Assembly: GCA_910584945.1 (NCBI GenBank)
Contig: CAJUDY010000005.1
Span: forward strand, 79,834-143,833
Source: an uncultured Lachnospiraceae bacterium
Lineage (GTDB): Bacteria > Bacillota > Clostridia > Lachnospirales > Lachnospiraceae
Direction of reading: 5' to 3'
DNA: 64,000 bases
Below, one piece after another: positions 23,809 to 32,441 of the stretch (positions are counted from its first letter, which is position 1; every line of letters begins with the position of its first letter). The notes under the pieces are model-generated. The model was not told where the DNA came from. It ran no database searches and saw only the letters and a program-made list of their open reading frames with translations. The translations under genes were made by a program, and so were the position numbers.

Positions 23809-24765
23809 TTATTCTGCTGCAGCGTCTCCTGCAGGTTCTGCCGTGTTGTCTCCGGCACCGTCTCCCGCAGGCTCCGCCGTGTCGTCCGAAGGATTGATCT
23901 CCTCTTCCGGCAGCGTGCTGGCCGCTCCCTCCGAGCTGCCGCCTACCGTGTCAAAGCCTTCCCCTCCGGTTACCAGCACATTTCCTGCATTCATGCTGTT
24001 CGTAAATTCGTCATAGTAATCGTTCATGGACTTAATGTCCGCACCGCTGTCGATGATCACAAATTCCACCCGGCGGTTCTTTGCCCGGCCCTCGCTGGTA
24101 TCATTCTCACTGACGGAACGGTACTGTCCGTAGCTTAAGCCTACCAGCTTGCTGGGATCGATGATATCCTTATTCTGAATATAGGCTGCCACCTCTGCGG
24201 AACGCATGGCGGACAGAATCCGATCGGTCCTGGGGTTGTTCGCCCGGTCCGGGTTGGCCTGCGCTGTATGTCCCATGATATTGATCTGGGCAATGCTGCT
24301 CTCATATTGTTCCAGCACGCCGCAGAGAATATCCAGGATCAGGATCGCTTCCTCGGTCAGGTCCGACTTGTCGCCGTCAAAAAACGCCTGGTTCTCGAAC
24401 ACAAGAAAGGTATATCCGTCTTCCCTGGAGATACTCACTCCTTCTACCCCGCTGCTGGAGAGCGCTTCCATCAGGGCGATGTACAGCTCCTCCGGATTTT
24501 CCGGATCGGAGATCGCCTCGTCAAAGTCCATGTTGCCGGACACCTCATATTCTGCTTCTGAGATATCCTGGTTGATGGCAATCTGTTCTGTCTCACCGGA
24601 ACTGGGAAAGATACTCTTTACAAAGACTTCCCATTTCTGCTGATCCAGACTGGACATGGAATAAAGCATAACGAAGAAACACAGAAGAAGGGTCACCATG
24701 TCGCCATAAGTGTCCATCCAGCTTCCGCAGTCTTCATCTCCTCCGCCTTTTTTCCGTCTGCTCAT
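23809..24765 (-). CDS. motB: Flagellar stator protein MotB
   Basis: The 318-aa stator subunit has one membrane helix (residues about 20-42; DMVTLLLCFFVMLYSM) with the proton-binding Asp22 in YGDMVTLL. A periplasm-facing OmpA-type peptidoglycan-binding domain (about 115-245) contains NIMGHTAQANPDRANNPRTD, LSYGQYRS and AKNRRVEFVI. The C-terminal tail (about 265-318) is acidic with AEPAGD repeats and is not part of the usual fold. The ATG overlaps the motA stop as ATGA. Confidence 0.95.
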   Translation of the reverse strand: MSRRKKGGGDEDCGSWMDTYGDMVTLLLCFFVMLYSMSSLDQQKWEVFVKSIFPSSGETEQIAINQDISEAEYEVSGNMDFDEAISDPENPEELYIALMEALSSSGVEGVSISREDGYTFLVFENQAFFDGDKSDLTEEAILILDILCGVLEQYESSIAQINIMGHTAQANPDRANNPRTDRILSAMRSAEVAAYIQNKDIIDPSKLVGLSYGQYRSVSENDTSEGRAKNRRVEFVIIDSGADIKSMNDYYDEFTNSMNAGNVLVTGGEGFDTVGGSSEGAASTLPEEEINPSDDTAEPAGDGAGDNTAEPAGDAAAE

Positions 24766-25583
24766 CCTGCTCCGCCCCCTTCTCCGCCGGCCGGCGCATC
24801 TTTGGCTTTCAGAAGAAGCTTCTTCTGCTGAGACTGTTTCAGACAGGACAACAGATGCTCACGCAGGAACTTGGGATTCTCTCCCGCCTGGATTCCCATG
24901 ATGCCCTCAATAATCGTCATACAGTACAACTCTTCCTCCGCCTGTCTGACACGCAGCTTCTTTGCAATGGGCTGAAAAAACAGGTTGGCAATCAAGCTGC
25001 CGTAGAACGTAGTGATCAAGGCCACGCTCATGTCCTGCCCCAGGGTGCTGGCGCCGCCGCCCCCGTCCAGGTCCATACCTTTCAGCATGTTGATCAGACC
25101 GATCAGGGTACCGACCATACCGAAAGCCGGAGCATACGAAGACGCCTTCTCATAGATACCGGCTGCCTCGTCGTGCCTTGCGATCATATCGTCCATCTGC
25201 TTCTCCAGCATATTCCGCACTTTGTCCGGATCGTTGGCATCTACAATCATCAGTACGCTTTGTTTCAGGAAAGGGTCCTTGATCTCCTCCGCCTTCTCCT
25301 CCAGCGCCAGAAGCCCGCTCTGCCTTGCCAGCATCGCCAGATCCACCAGCTCATCCACCAGCTTGGGAATTGCAAACTTTTTGCCCTTGGTCAGCACCAT
25401 CAGATGCTTCGGCACATCCTTCAGTATCCGTAAAGGATAACTCGCAAGTATGGCCGCGATCGTTCCTCCTAAAACAATCGCCAAACTTTGGGGGTCCCAG
25501 AAGTTCCCAAGCTTGGAAGTTCCAATTCCCCATACGACAAGTCCCATACCGATTATCATACCGAGAATGGTTGTTATATCCAT
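24762..25583 (-). CDS. motA: Flagellar stator protein MotA
   Basis: The 273-aa proton-channel subunit has four membrane helices: two at the N-terminus (MDITTILGMIIGMGLVVWGI) and two after residue 150 (GMVGTLIGLINMLKGM and VALITTFYGSLIANLFF). The cytoplasmic loop between them contains the torque-generating charged region. The ATG at 25583 follows AAGGAGGAG and gives the normal N-terminus. It precedes motB with overlap. Confidence 0.95.
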   Translation of the reverse strand: MDITTILGMIIGMGLVVWGIGTSKLGNFWDPQSLAIVLGGTIAAILASYPLRILKDVPKHLMVLTKGKKFAIPKLVDELVDLAMLARQSGLLALEEKAEEIKDPFLKQSVLMIVDANDPDKVRNMLEKQMDDMIARHDEAAGIYEKASSYAPAFGMVGTLIGLINMLKGMDLDGGGGASTLGQDMSVALITTFYGSLIANLFFQPIAKKLRVRQAEEELYCMTIIEGIMGIQAGENPKFLREHLLSCLKQSQQKKLLLKAKDAPAGGEGGGAG

Positions 25584-25658
25584 GTTTCTTCTCCTCCTTG
25601 CCAAACATCAGCAATCTGTATTTGTAAACTGTTCCGTATCGTCACAGTTACTTTTGAT

Positions 25659-25856
25659 CTATTTATCGCCACCTGGCGCGGTACAGCTCTGATAAAACGC
25701 GCGGAGCTGCTCCACCACCGAATCCGCTGTATCCTTCACCAGATAGTAATAGCCATTCATCATTTTGATCTTGGTCTCCGGAATGCTCTCCATCGACTCA
25801 ATCTGCAGGATATTCAGATACAACACTTCTCCACTCAGCCGTGTCACCCTAATCAT
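25659..25856 (-). CDS. flbD: FlbD-family flagellar protein
   Basis: This 65-aa protein is of the small FlbD family found between flgE and motA in Firmicutes. It begins MIRVTRLSGEVLYLN and contains IESIPETKI-like and NGYYYLVKD segments; the molecular role is not established. The ATG at 25856 has AGGAG upstream. The same frame stays open for another 50 codons up to an ATG (26006) that overlaps the flgE stop as TAATG, so an extended 115-aa form is possible. The extension contains a 25-bp palindrome and does not look like FlbD. Confidence 0.85.
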   Translation of the reverse strand: MIRVTRLSGEVLYLNILQIESMESIPETKIKMMNGYYYLVKDTADSVVEQLRAFYQSCTAPGGDK

Positions 25857-25901
25857 ATCTCTCCTACCACCTTCCGTACTCCATGCAGGGGGGGCATCCA
25901 G

Positions 25902-25926
25902 GGAGGACGTATGCAATACGTCCTCC
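25902..25926. repeat. 25-bp palindrome upstream of flbD
   Basis: GGAGGACGTAT and ATACGTCCTCC flank a 3-nt centre. The inverted repeat is perfect with 11-bp arms. No T-run follows on the minus strand. It lies in the 150 bp between flgE and the likely flbD start and could be an mRNA processing or stability hairpin. Confidence 0.7.
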
Positions 25927-26005
25927 ATCTGAAGCCTTTCCCTCCGGGCCTCTCTGGCCCGGTCCATAATTCTCTGATCGGCACTGCGCCTTCTATACCA
26001 TGCCA

Positions 26006-27022
26006 TTACCGTTTCATACTGATCAGATCAGACAAAATCTCGTCGCTGACCGTAATCATCTTACTATTCGCCTGGAATCCTCTCTCCGCCATAATCATCT
26101 CCGAAAACTCCACCGCCATATCCACGTTGGAAGCCTCCAGGTAGCCAGGCATCAAGGTTGCCCGGTTGCTGCCCGGAACGTCCGCGCTACAAGTACCTGT
26201 GTTGTCGCTCTCAGACGCTTTATAGTAGTTGCTGCCATCCTTCGTCAAACCTTCCTGGTTCTGGAACGTAACAATAGCTACCGTACCGATGGTGAAAACA
26301 CCACTTTTGGTGATATCATTTCCCTGATCATCTTTCGCTGGATATGTCAAAGTAGCCTCAATATTACCTGCCTTATTAATCTTAATAGCTGTACATTCAA
26401 GAGCCTCTTTATTACCTATAGCCTCACTAAATCCCAAAGTAACTGTATCTGATGTAGGTGGCGTAGCATTGGGATTTCCTGGTGTAACTGTTACACTTTT
26501 AGGAATACGCAAAGGCACCATTTTTCCATCATTTGCTGCAATACTGTCATTCAAATAGCCATATACAAAATTACCATTTCCATCAACAATATAACCATTG
26601 CTATCCTTCTTGAACTGACCAACACGGGTATAATCAAAATCCGCATTTTTTATTGCATCCGTATCAGTTGCAGCAACTCCTGTAGTAGGTACGCTTTCAG
26701 TTTTAGTTGACTTCGTCACAAAGAATCCATTTCCGTCAATCGTTGCCGAGAATCCGCCCACATACGTCGGTGTACTTGCCGCCATATCAATGGAGATCGT
26801 CCCCATCAAAGAACCATAACCATACTGAGCCGCGTTCACACCGCCGGCATCTGCCGTACCATTGGTAGACGCGTTCGCCGACTGATACATCGTATCCTTA
26901 AATGTATAACTCTGAGATTTATATCCAACAGTATTGACGTTGGCAAGGTTATGTCCGATGACATCCAGTTTGTTCTGATGTGCCCGAAGGCCCGAAACGG
27001 CTGAATCCATTGCTCTTAACAT
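26006..27022 (-). CDS. flgE: Flagellar hook protein FlgE
   Basis: The 338-aa protein polymerises to form the hook. The N-terminal signature is MLRAMDSAVSGLRAHQNKLD with NVNTVGYKSQSYTFKD (residues about 28-43). The FSATIDGNGFFV segment and the C-terminal helix SNVDMAVEFSEMIMAERGFQ complete the family pattern. The middle, about 26280-26720, encodes a variable Thr/Asn-rich domain and is clearly AT-richer than both flanks. AAGGATAA lies before the ATG, at longer than usual spacing. A 326-bp structured spacer separates it from the upstream gene. Confidence 0.94.
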   Translation of the reverse strand: MLRAMDSAVSGLRAHQNKLDVIGHNLANVNTVGYKSQSYTFKDTMYQSANASTNGTADAGGVNAAQYGYGSLMGTISIDMAASTPTYVGGFSATIDGNGFFVTKSTKTESVPTTGVAATDTDAIKNADFDYTRVGQFKKDSNGYIVDGNGNFVYGYLNDSIAANDGKMVPLRIPKSVTVTPGNPNATPPTSDTVTLGFSEAIGNKEALECTAIKINKAGNIEATLTYPAKDDQGNDITKSGVFTIGTVAIVTFQNQEGLTKDGSNYYKASESDNTGTCSADVPGSNRATLMPGYLEASNVDMAVEFSEMIMAERGFQANSKMITVSDEILSDLISMKR

Positions 27023-27348
27023 ATATTCTTATTATCCTTTCTCTATAACCCTTAGTCTTAAAGCCCCACTGGGCTTTCACCTCTCTATAAAGCTGCATGA
27101 CAGCTTTCCCCGTCGTCAGCCTGTGATGGGCTGATGTTCCTGAAGGACCCATAGAAGGGCGCCGGTCCTTAGGGTGCGTCTTTTGCACCCTTAGTACCGC
27201 TGCGTCCCTTCCCTAAGCGCAAGCGGGGTCCGTAAGGAATATCTGCCCGTCGCGGGCGTCCGGGTAACCACTGCTCCGTCCATCATGTTCCCTCACCATT
27301 CACGCAAGAGAACCCAAAGCATCCTCACTCTTGAGGTCCTGCTCCCTA
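27023..27348. other. 326-bp spacer before flgE with a chain of stem-loops
   Basis: I see no gene here. Five consecutive inverted repeats occur within 131 bp: 27060-27077 (AAAGCCCC/GGGCTTT), 27089-27107 (AAAGCTG/CAGCTTT), 27117-27133 (CAGCC/GGCTG), 27143-27170 (AAGGACC/GGTCCTT) and 27172-27190 (GGGTGC/GCACCC). The dispersed repeat copy B follows at 27192-27230. No clear sigma-A or sigma-28 promoter is visible on the minus strand. The region would form the leader of the flgE part of the transcript. Confidence 0.7.
27192..27230. repeat. Dispersed 40-bp repeat, copy B (first copy at 9778)
   Basis: It matches 9778-9817 except for one missing C. In both places it is in a non-coding gap. Here it is part of the structured spacer in front of flgE. 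Confidence 0.75.
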
Positions 27349-27726
27349 CTACATCAAGACGGCACTGTCAATATTCGTGAACACCCGCTCCTTCATATCA
27401 CTCTGAGACATGGTCGTCACGACCGTATTATTGGGTACATTGACGATAAACACCCCCTGCGCTCCAATCACGGCCACATCCCTGGCGCCCTTTTTCCTGG
27501 CTCCGTCCACGGCATGCTCCAGATTGCTCATCAGCTGACTGTCCACGGCAATTCCCCGTTCATTCATACGTTTTGCGGCATGTTTGGAAAAATTCAGGCC
27601 CTCCCTGGCACTCTCCTGGAGCAGTTTTTCAAATGACACCTGATTTCCGCCGGTCTGCGTCCTGCCGGTATTCTGGCTGACGCCGGCGCGCCCATTTTCC
27701 AAACGCTGAACTCCGTTCATCTCCAT
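27349..27726 (-). CDS. Flagellar operon protein (TIGR02530 family)
   Basis: The 125-aa protein matches the small family found between flgD and flgE in clostridial and bacillar flagellar operons. It has FEKLLQES, NFSKHAAKRMNERGI (residues about 46-60), a following helix and VIGAQGVFIVNVPNNTVVT near the C-terminus. The N-terminal 25 residues are Gly/Asn/Gln-rich. Its function is not established; the position suggests hook assembly. AAGG precedes the ATG. Confidence 0.85.
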   Translation of the reverse strand: MEMNGVQRLENGRAGVSQNTGRTQTGGNQVSFEKLLQESAREGLNFSKHAAKRMNERGIAVDSQLMSNLEHAVDGARKKGARDVAVIGAQGVFIVNVPNNTVVTTMSQSDMKERVFTNIDSAVLM

Positions 27727-27790
27727 ATGTAATCCTTTCTTCCAAAAATCCCTGCCCTTTGATCATCCAGGGCAATCATAAATTACTTGC

Positions 27791-28528
27791 TCAGGCTGTG
27801 ATCCCTGCGGCTGCCGCTGCGCCTTCCTCCGCGCCCCCGGTCACCTCATTCTCGGGCGAAGTCGTCGGCTCCTGCGCGCCCTGACTGGAACCCGCTGCCT
27901 CTGTTCCGGCATCCGTCGGCTCCTTCGTGCCTTCACTGCCTTCCGCTCCATTCACCGGGTCCTTCGTTCCTTCGGTGGTGCCCTCCGGCTCCTTGGAATC
28001 CTCGCTTCCTTCCACTTTGTCTGGGTCCTTCAAGTCCTCTCCGGAACCATCATCCCGGTCTGCGTAAGGATCAGGAATCTTGCCCACGCCAACCATATAA
28101 GACATGGTGTACTCCTTCGTGTCGCCCTCCAGCTTGAACTTGGGAGTGCCGTTGACGAAGCTTACATACTCCACCTTTCCATACTTGACGCCCACAGGAA
28201 TCTCCCGGTCGGAACCTTCCACCTTCTCCGTCACCATCACGGTCACTTCCTGGCCTAACAGGCTGCCCGCATAGGTCTGCGTAGTGGTGGCGGTGTTCAC
28301 CTCCATGGATTCGGTCATGGCGTTCATGGCCTGCATCATACCCATCTGCACCATCTGTGCCATCATCTCACTGTTGTCCATGGGATTGGTCACATCCTGG
28401 TTCTGCAGCTGCGCCGCCAGAAGCTTGAAGTAGTCCGTCATGGTCAGTGTGTTCTTGTCATTGGACTCGATCGTATAACTTTGGTAGTTACTCGGGTCTG
28501 TGGTTCCGCTGACTGTAATGTCTGCCAT
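27791..28528 (-). CDS. flgD: Flagellar hook-capping protein FlgD
   Basis: FlgD caps the growing hook. The 245-aa protein has the conserved N-terminal region with LTMTDYFKLLAAQLQNQDVT, the NPMDNSEMMAQMVQMGMMQA motif (residues about 48-67) and a beta-rich segment with LLGQEVTVMV. The last ~90 residues are a low-complexity acidic tail of repeated GTKDP/EGSE/KEP pieces, which is unusual for the family. The order fliK-flgD-TIGR02530-flgE is standard. Confidence 0.92.
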   Translation of the reverse strand: MADITVSGTTDPSNYQSYTIESNDKNTLTMTDYFKLLAAQLQNQDVTNPMDNSEMMAQMVQMGMMQAMNAMTESMEVNTATTTQTYAGSLLGQEVTVMVTEKVEGSDREIPVGVKYGKVEYVSFVNGTPKFKLEGDTKEYTMSYMVGVGKIPDPYADRDDGSGEDLKDPDKVEGSEDSKEPEGTTEGTKDPVNGAEGSEGTKEPTDAGTEAAGSSQGAQEPTTSPENEVTGGAEEGAAAAAGITA

Positions 28529-28559
28529 CTTTCTTCTCTCCTAACTGTCTTGTTGTCGC

Positions 28560-29744
28560 CTACACCAGTCCCAGCCGAAGCTTCAACATAAAGGACTCGG
28601 TCTCCGACCGGTCTTCCTCTTTGTGCTGCCGCCGCTCTTCCGGCTGACCGCCGCGGTTTCCCTGCTGCTGCGCCTCTTCGCCTGGCTCTCTCTTTGGCTC
28701 CTCGGTGTAGATCACCGTCTCCTCTCCAGTCCGCTCCTTTAAGATCGCTGCAATCTCCGTGGCTTTCTCCTGCAGAAGCTCCAGCGTCTTCGGATTGGAT
28801 GCCATCACGGACACCAGGGTCCTTCCTGCCTCGTACTGAAGCCGGATCGTCATCTTTCCAAGGGACGCAGGTTCCAGCTCCACCGTCAGCGTATGGCTCT
28901 CGCCCGGCCTTCCAACAGTCACTGCCTTTCCAAGCTCCTGGGGCAGTTCTTCCATGGTAGCCTTCACCGTGGTCTCCTCTGCCTGGAATCTGGTTCCGAA
29001 GGATTCTTCCTTCTGTACCGGGGTTTCCGCCGCCTGGACGCCTGTCTGGACTTCCGGATTCTGCTCTGACGCTTTCACTGGTTCTTCCTCACTTTGGAGG
29101 CTTCCCTGACGTTCTGCCGCCGGCGCCTTTGTGTCCTTTGGCTGTTCAGACGTCTGCAATCCGCTCTCTGAATGCGTCTCCCTGGGGGCTTCCACCGGCT
29201 TTTCCGCCTGCTGCTCCGCCTGAAGGGGCGCTTCTGTCTTCACCGTCTCCGGCTTCTCTTCTGATTTCACCGGTTCCGGCTTCACCGCTTCCGTCAGCGC
29301 GGACGCCTCCGCCGTCTGTTCCTGGACGACGGGTTCCAAAGCCGCTTCCGGGACAACTTCCTCTGCGGCCGACACACCGGACACGGCTGTCAGATCCACA
29401 GGCTCTGGCTCAACGCTTTGAACGATGTTCTGCTGCAGGAGACTCTGCTGGATGTTCAGTTCCAACTGGGTCAGTTCCAGAAGGTCTTCCTTCGGATCTT
29501 CCGCTTCCTCCACCGGCTCTTCCTTCGGCTCCCCGGGCTGCGCTTCCTCCGGCTTGACGTCTTTGGTACTGTTGTTCTTCTTCGTATCCTTCGTGTCTTC
29601 CGGCTGCTTCGCAGTCTCTTTTTGCTGCTGTAAGAGCTTGATGAAGTCGTCCTTCGTCTCCTGCACATTTGCCTGTGCCTGGCGGGACGCGCCCACCGCC
29701 GCCGGCATGCTGCCCGGCGCCTGCAAGTTCACAATTTTCTCCAT
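28560..29744 (-). CDS. fliK: Flagellar hook-length control protein FliK
   Basis: FliK measures hook length and triggers the FlhB switch. The 394-aa protein has a long, poorly conserved N-terminal part rich in Glu, Pro, Gln and Lys (residues about 25-265). A conserved C-terminal FliK domain (about 270-350) includes LTVELEPASLGKMTIRLQYE and VMASNPKTLELLQEK. Composition and position after fliJ support the call. AAGGAGGAAG precedes the ATG. Confidence 0.9.
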   Translation of the reverse strand: MEKIVNLQAPGSMPAAVGASRQAQANVQETKDDFIKLLQQQKETAKQPEDTKDTKKNNSTKDVKPEEAQPGEPKEEPVEEAEDPKEDLLELTQLELNIQQSLLQQNIVQSVEPEPVDLTAVSGVSAAEEVVPEAALEPVVQEQTAEASALTEAVKPEPVKSEEKPETVKTEAPLQAEQQAEKPVEAPRETHSESGLQTSEQPKDTKAPAAERQGSLQSEEEPVKASEQNPEVQTGVQAAETPVQKEESFGTRFQAEETTVKATMEELPQELGKAVTVGRPGESHTLTVELEPASLGKMTIRLQYEAGRTLVSVMASNPKTLELLQEKATEIAAILKERTGEETVIYTEEPKREPGEEAQQQGNRGGQPEERRQHKEEDRSETESFMLKLRLGLV

Positions 29745-29814
29745 TCTCTTCCTCCTTTCTCTTCATAATCATCTATAATCAACAGCCACAGGCTGTGATT
29801 ACCGTCTTTATAAG

Positions 29815-30273
29815 TCAGCCTCTGTGCTGACGTCTTCCCCGCAGCGCCGTGTTGGAGACGAATTCCTCGATAAAGGTCTCATCTGCTTTCGCCGCTGCCC
29901 GCTGATATTCCCGGAACTTCCGGTCTTTCAGCTTTTCATATCTGGAAGTATCGACTTTGGCCTCGATCACTTCCTGCTTTTTTTCATTTTCCTGCTTTTT
30001 CAGAACGCTCAGGCGCTCTTTCTCCTCGTCGATGATCTTCTCCATCCGTCCGATGCACATATCAAACAACAGATAATTCTCAATCGGGGCTCCCGCCACC
30101 TTCAATTCATCGAATCCGGTCTCATAACCGGTCAGTTCATCCTTCAATCCCCGGATCTGCTCCCGCTTCCGGTTCACATTCTGCATAATGGCCGCGTGTT
30201 CGGTCTTCAGATTGTCAAGTACCTGGGTCTTATAATCCAGTACCGTTTCCAGTCTGTACTGAAATCTCTTCAC
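29815..30273 (-). CDS. fliJ: Flagellar export chaperone FliJ
   Basis: The 152-aa protein is almost entirely coiled coil and starts with the typical (V)KRFQYRLETVLDYKTQ. FliJ is the stalk-like part of the FliI ATPase and an export chaperone. The GTG at 30273 has GGGGAGG nine bases upstream and gives the family's N-terminus; longer readings run into fliI. It sits between fliI and fliK. Confidence 0.9.
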   Translation of the reverse strand: MKRFQYRLETVLDYKTQVLDNLKTEHAAIMQNVNRKREQIRGLKDELTGYETGFDELKVAGAPIENYLLFDMCIGRMEKIIDEEKERLSVLKKQENEKKQEVIEAKVDTSRYEKLKDRKFREYQRAAAKADETFIEEFVSNTALRGRRQHRG

Positions 30274-30292
30274 TTTGATCCTCCCCTTGTTG

Positions 30293-31594
30293 TCAGCCTG
30301 CGATATGCTCCATGATCCGCAGGGTTTCTTCATAGGAAAAACGTTCCGAGATGCCCTGCTGCAAAAAAGCATTGATGTCATTGATCTTCGTGACCGCCTC
30401 GTCCAGGGCCGGATTGGCGCCCCGCTTATAGGCTCCGATGGAGATCAGATCCGAATTCTTCTGATAGAGTCCCAGCAAATTCCGGACTCTGGAAGCCGAC
30501 CTCTGATGTTCTTTCGACACGATCTCCACCATCAGACGGGAGATACTTGCGCCGATATCGATGGCCGGAAAGTGGTTCTCGTTGGCAAGCTGTCTGCTCA
30601 GTACGATATGCCCGTCCAGAATACCTCTGACGGTATCAGAGATGGGCTCGTTGGTATCGTCGCCTTCCACCAGTACGGTGTAGACTCCGGTAATGGACCC
30701 TTTGTCAAAGTTCCCGCTTCGCTCCAGAAGTTTGGGGAATTCCGCGTAGATCGAGGGCGTATATCCCCTCGCGATGGGCGGCTCCCCGATGGCAAGGCCG
30801 ATCTCCCGCTGTGCCATGGCATATCTGGTCAGGGAATCCATCATCAGAAGGACGTCGTATCCCTGGTCTTTAAAGTACTCTGCGATAGTCGTCGCCACCA
30901 GAGGGCACTTCATGCGGAGCATGGCCGGCTGATCCGAGGTTGCCACCACCAGAACGGAGCGGCGCATGCCTTCCTCCCCCAGGTCCTTCTCAATGAACTC
31001 CAGCACCTCTCTTCCACGCTCGCCCACCAGGGCGATGACGTTGATGTCGGTCTTGACATTTTTTGCAATCATACCCATCAGGGTACTCTTTCCCACGCCG
31101 GAACCGGCGAAAATCCCGATTCTCTGTCCCTTGCCGATGGTGTTGAGGCCGTCAATGGCTTTGACGCCAAACTCCAGCCGCTCTCTGATCGGCGGTCTGG
31201 CCAGGGGATTGATATAAGGGCTGTTGACGGTATAGTAGCGCACCGACTGAAAGGGATCTTTTCCGTCGATGGGTTCTCCCAAGGCATTGATGATCCTGCC
31301 TCTTAAGAAGTCTCCCACCGGCACCTTCAGACGGCGCCTGGTATTGCGCACAAAACTGCCGGAGGCGATTCCGCTGGTTGCCTCGTAGGTCATAAGCTGG
31401 ATCTTTCCATCCTTAAAACCGACCACCTCCGCCGGCATCTGCCGGTTCTGTTCCTCGTTGTAGATCATGACGATGTCGCCGATGCTGGAACGTCCTCCGG
31501 ACGCCTCCATGGACATTCCGACTACATTTTCGATCTTTCCGATATGACTGATCGTCTCGGACTTACTGATCAGCTGGGGTATCTTCTCAAACAT
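30293..31594 (-). CDS. fliI: Flagellum-specific export ATPase FliI
   Basis: The 433-aa ATPase resembles F1-beta. It has Walker A GIFAGSGVGKST (residues about 158-169), the conserved VALVGERGREVLEFIE, Walker B region DVLLMMDSLTRYAMAQREI and EPPIARGYTPS. It energises unfolding and release of export substrates with FliH and FliJ. The ATG overlaps no gene and lies 3 bp after the fliH stop. Confidence 0.96.
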   Translation of the reverse strand: MFEKIPQLISKSETISHIGKIENVVGMSMEASGGRSSIGDIVMIYNEEQNRQMPAEVVGFKDGKIQLMTYEATSGIASGSFVRNTRRRLKVPVGDFLRGRIINALGEPIDGKDPFQSVRYYTVNSPYINPLARPPIRERLEFGVKAIDGLNTIGKGQRIGIFAGSGVGKSTLMGMIAKNVKTDINVIALVGERGREVLEFIEKDLGEEGMRRSVLVVATSDQPAMLRMKCPLVATTIAEYFKDQGYDVLLMMDSLTRYAMAQREIGLAIGEPPIARGYTPSIYAEFPKLLERSGNFDKGSITGVYTVLVEGDDTNEPISDTVRGILDGHIVLSRQLANENHFPAIDIGASISRLMVEIVSKEHQRSASRVRNLLGLYQKNSDLISIGAYKRGANPALDEAVTKINDINAFLQQGISERFSYEETLRIMEHIAG

Positions 31595-31597
31595 AAG

Positions 31598-32380
31598 CTA
31601 TACTCTCACATTCTCCAGGATATCTTTGATATTCTCGATCTGTGTGTTGACACTTACATCCACGATCTCTTCCGGCATCTCGATGATACAATTGCCGTTG
31701 TCTTCTTTGTCCATGACAATGAACTTGATATTGTCGGACAGCCGGGACAGTTCATCAATGATATCGGCGTCTCCCTCCATCATCATGTCATAGTCCCCTT
31801 TATCTATGTAAATTTTTACCCAGGCGGTCTTTTTCAGCTTCTCCGTGGCAGATATGATCATCTGACGGATCACTTCCCCGCTGGAGCGAAGGGAGATCTG
31901 AATGACCTTCTCGCCGATGGCGATGGCGCAGTCTTTCAGTTCATCCAGGTAGTTGCGCAGACATCGTTCTTTTGCTTCCTCCACGGATTTTAAAGCCCTT
32001 CTCATATCTTCCTGGAAGGAGCGCAGTTCCTTCTCATATTCCATCCGGCACTCGCCCTCCGCCCGTCTGCGGCTTTCCTCATAGCCGGTGCTGTAACCGG
32101 CACGATAACCGGCGGCTCTGGCCGTCTCGAACTCTTCCTCCGCCTGGCGTTTGGACTCTGCGAGCAGTTCTTCCGCTTCCCGCCTGGCCTCGTCAAGAAT
32201 TCGTCTGGCTTCCTCCTCGGTCTCATTCCACTGCTCTTCCAGGGCCGCGGCTTCCTCCGAGGAAAATCCCAGTTCTTCCTCCGCGTCGGGATCCGCGGAG
32301 GACCCAAGGACCACTCCGTCTTTGTCTACCCGGGGAAATACGGCCCTCTCCGGCTCCTTTTTCTTCCGCATGATCTCCAC
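31598..32380 (-). CDS. fliH: Flagellar assembly protein FliH (start codon uncertain)
   Basis: FliH regulates FliI and tethers it to the C-ring. The 260-aa reading from GTG at 32380 has a charged coiled coil (residues about 40-140; EEEARRILDEARREAEELLA) and a C-terminal domain with NYLDELKDCAIAIGEKVIQI. The frame stays open for 23 more codons up to 32449, spelling SNRVIKRSG then LIEPYVPP, which looks like a real FliH N-terminus. That stretch has no ATG, GTG or TTG; the codon just before SNRVIK is TTC. No ribosome binding site precedes the GTG. The true start may therefore be non-canonical, upstream of the GTG given here. Confidence 0.85.
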   Translation of the reverse strand: MEIMRKKKEPERAVFPRVDKDGVVLGSSADPDAEEELGFSSEEAAALEEQWNETEEEARRILDEARREAEELLAESKRQAEEEFETARAAGYRAGYSTGYEESRRRAEGECRMEYEKELRSFQEDMRRALKSVEEAKERCLRNYLDELKDCAIAIGEKVIQISLRSSGEVIRQMIISATEKLKKTAWVKIYIDKGDYDMMMEGDADIIDELSRLSDNIKFIVMDKEDNGNCIIEMPEEIVDVSVNTQIENIKDILENVRV

Positions 32381-32441
32381 GGGAGGAACATAAGGTTCAA
32401 TCAGGCTGGCTGCCGCCGCGCCGGAACGCTTGATGACACGA

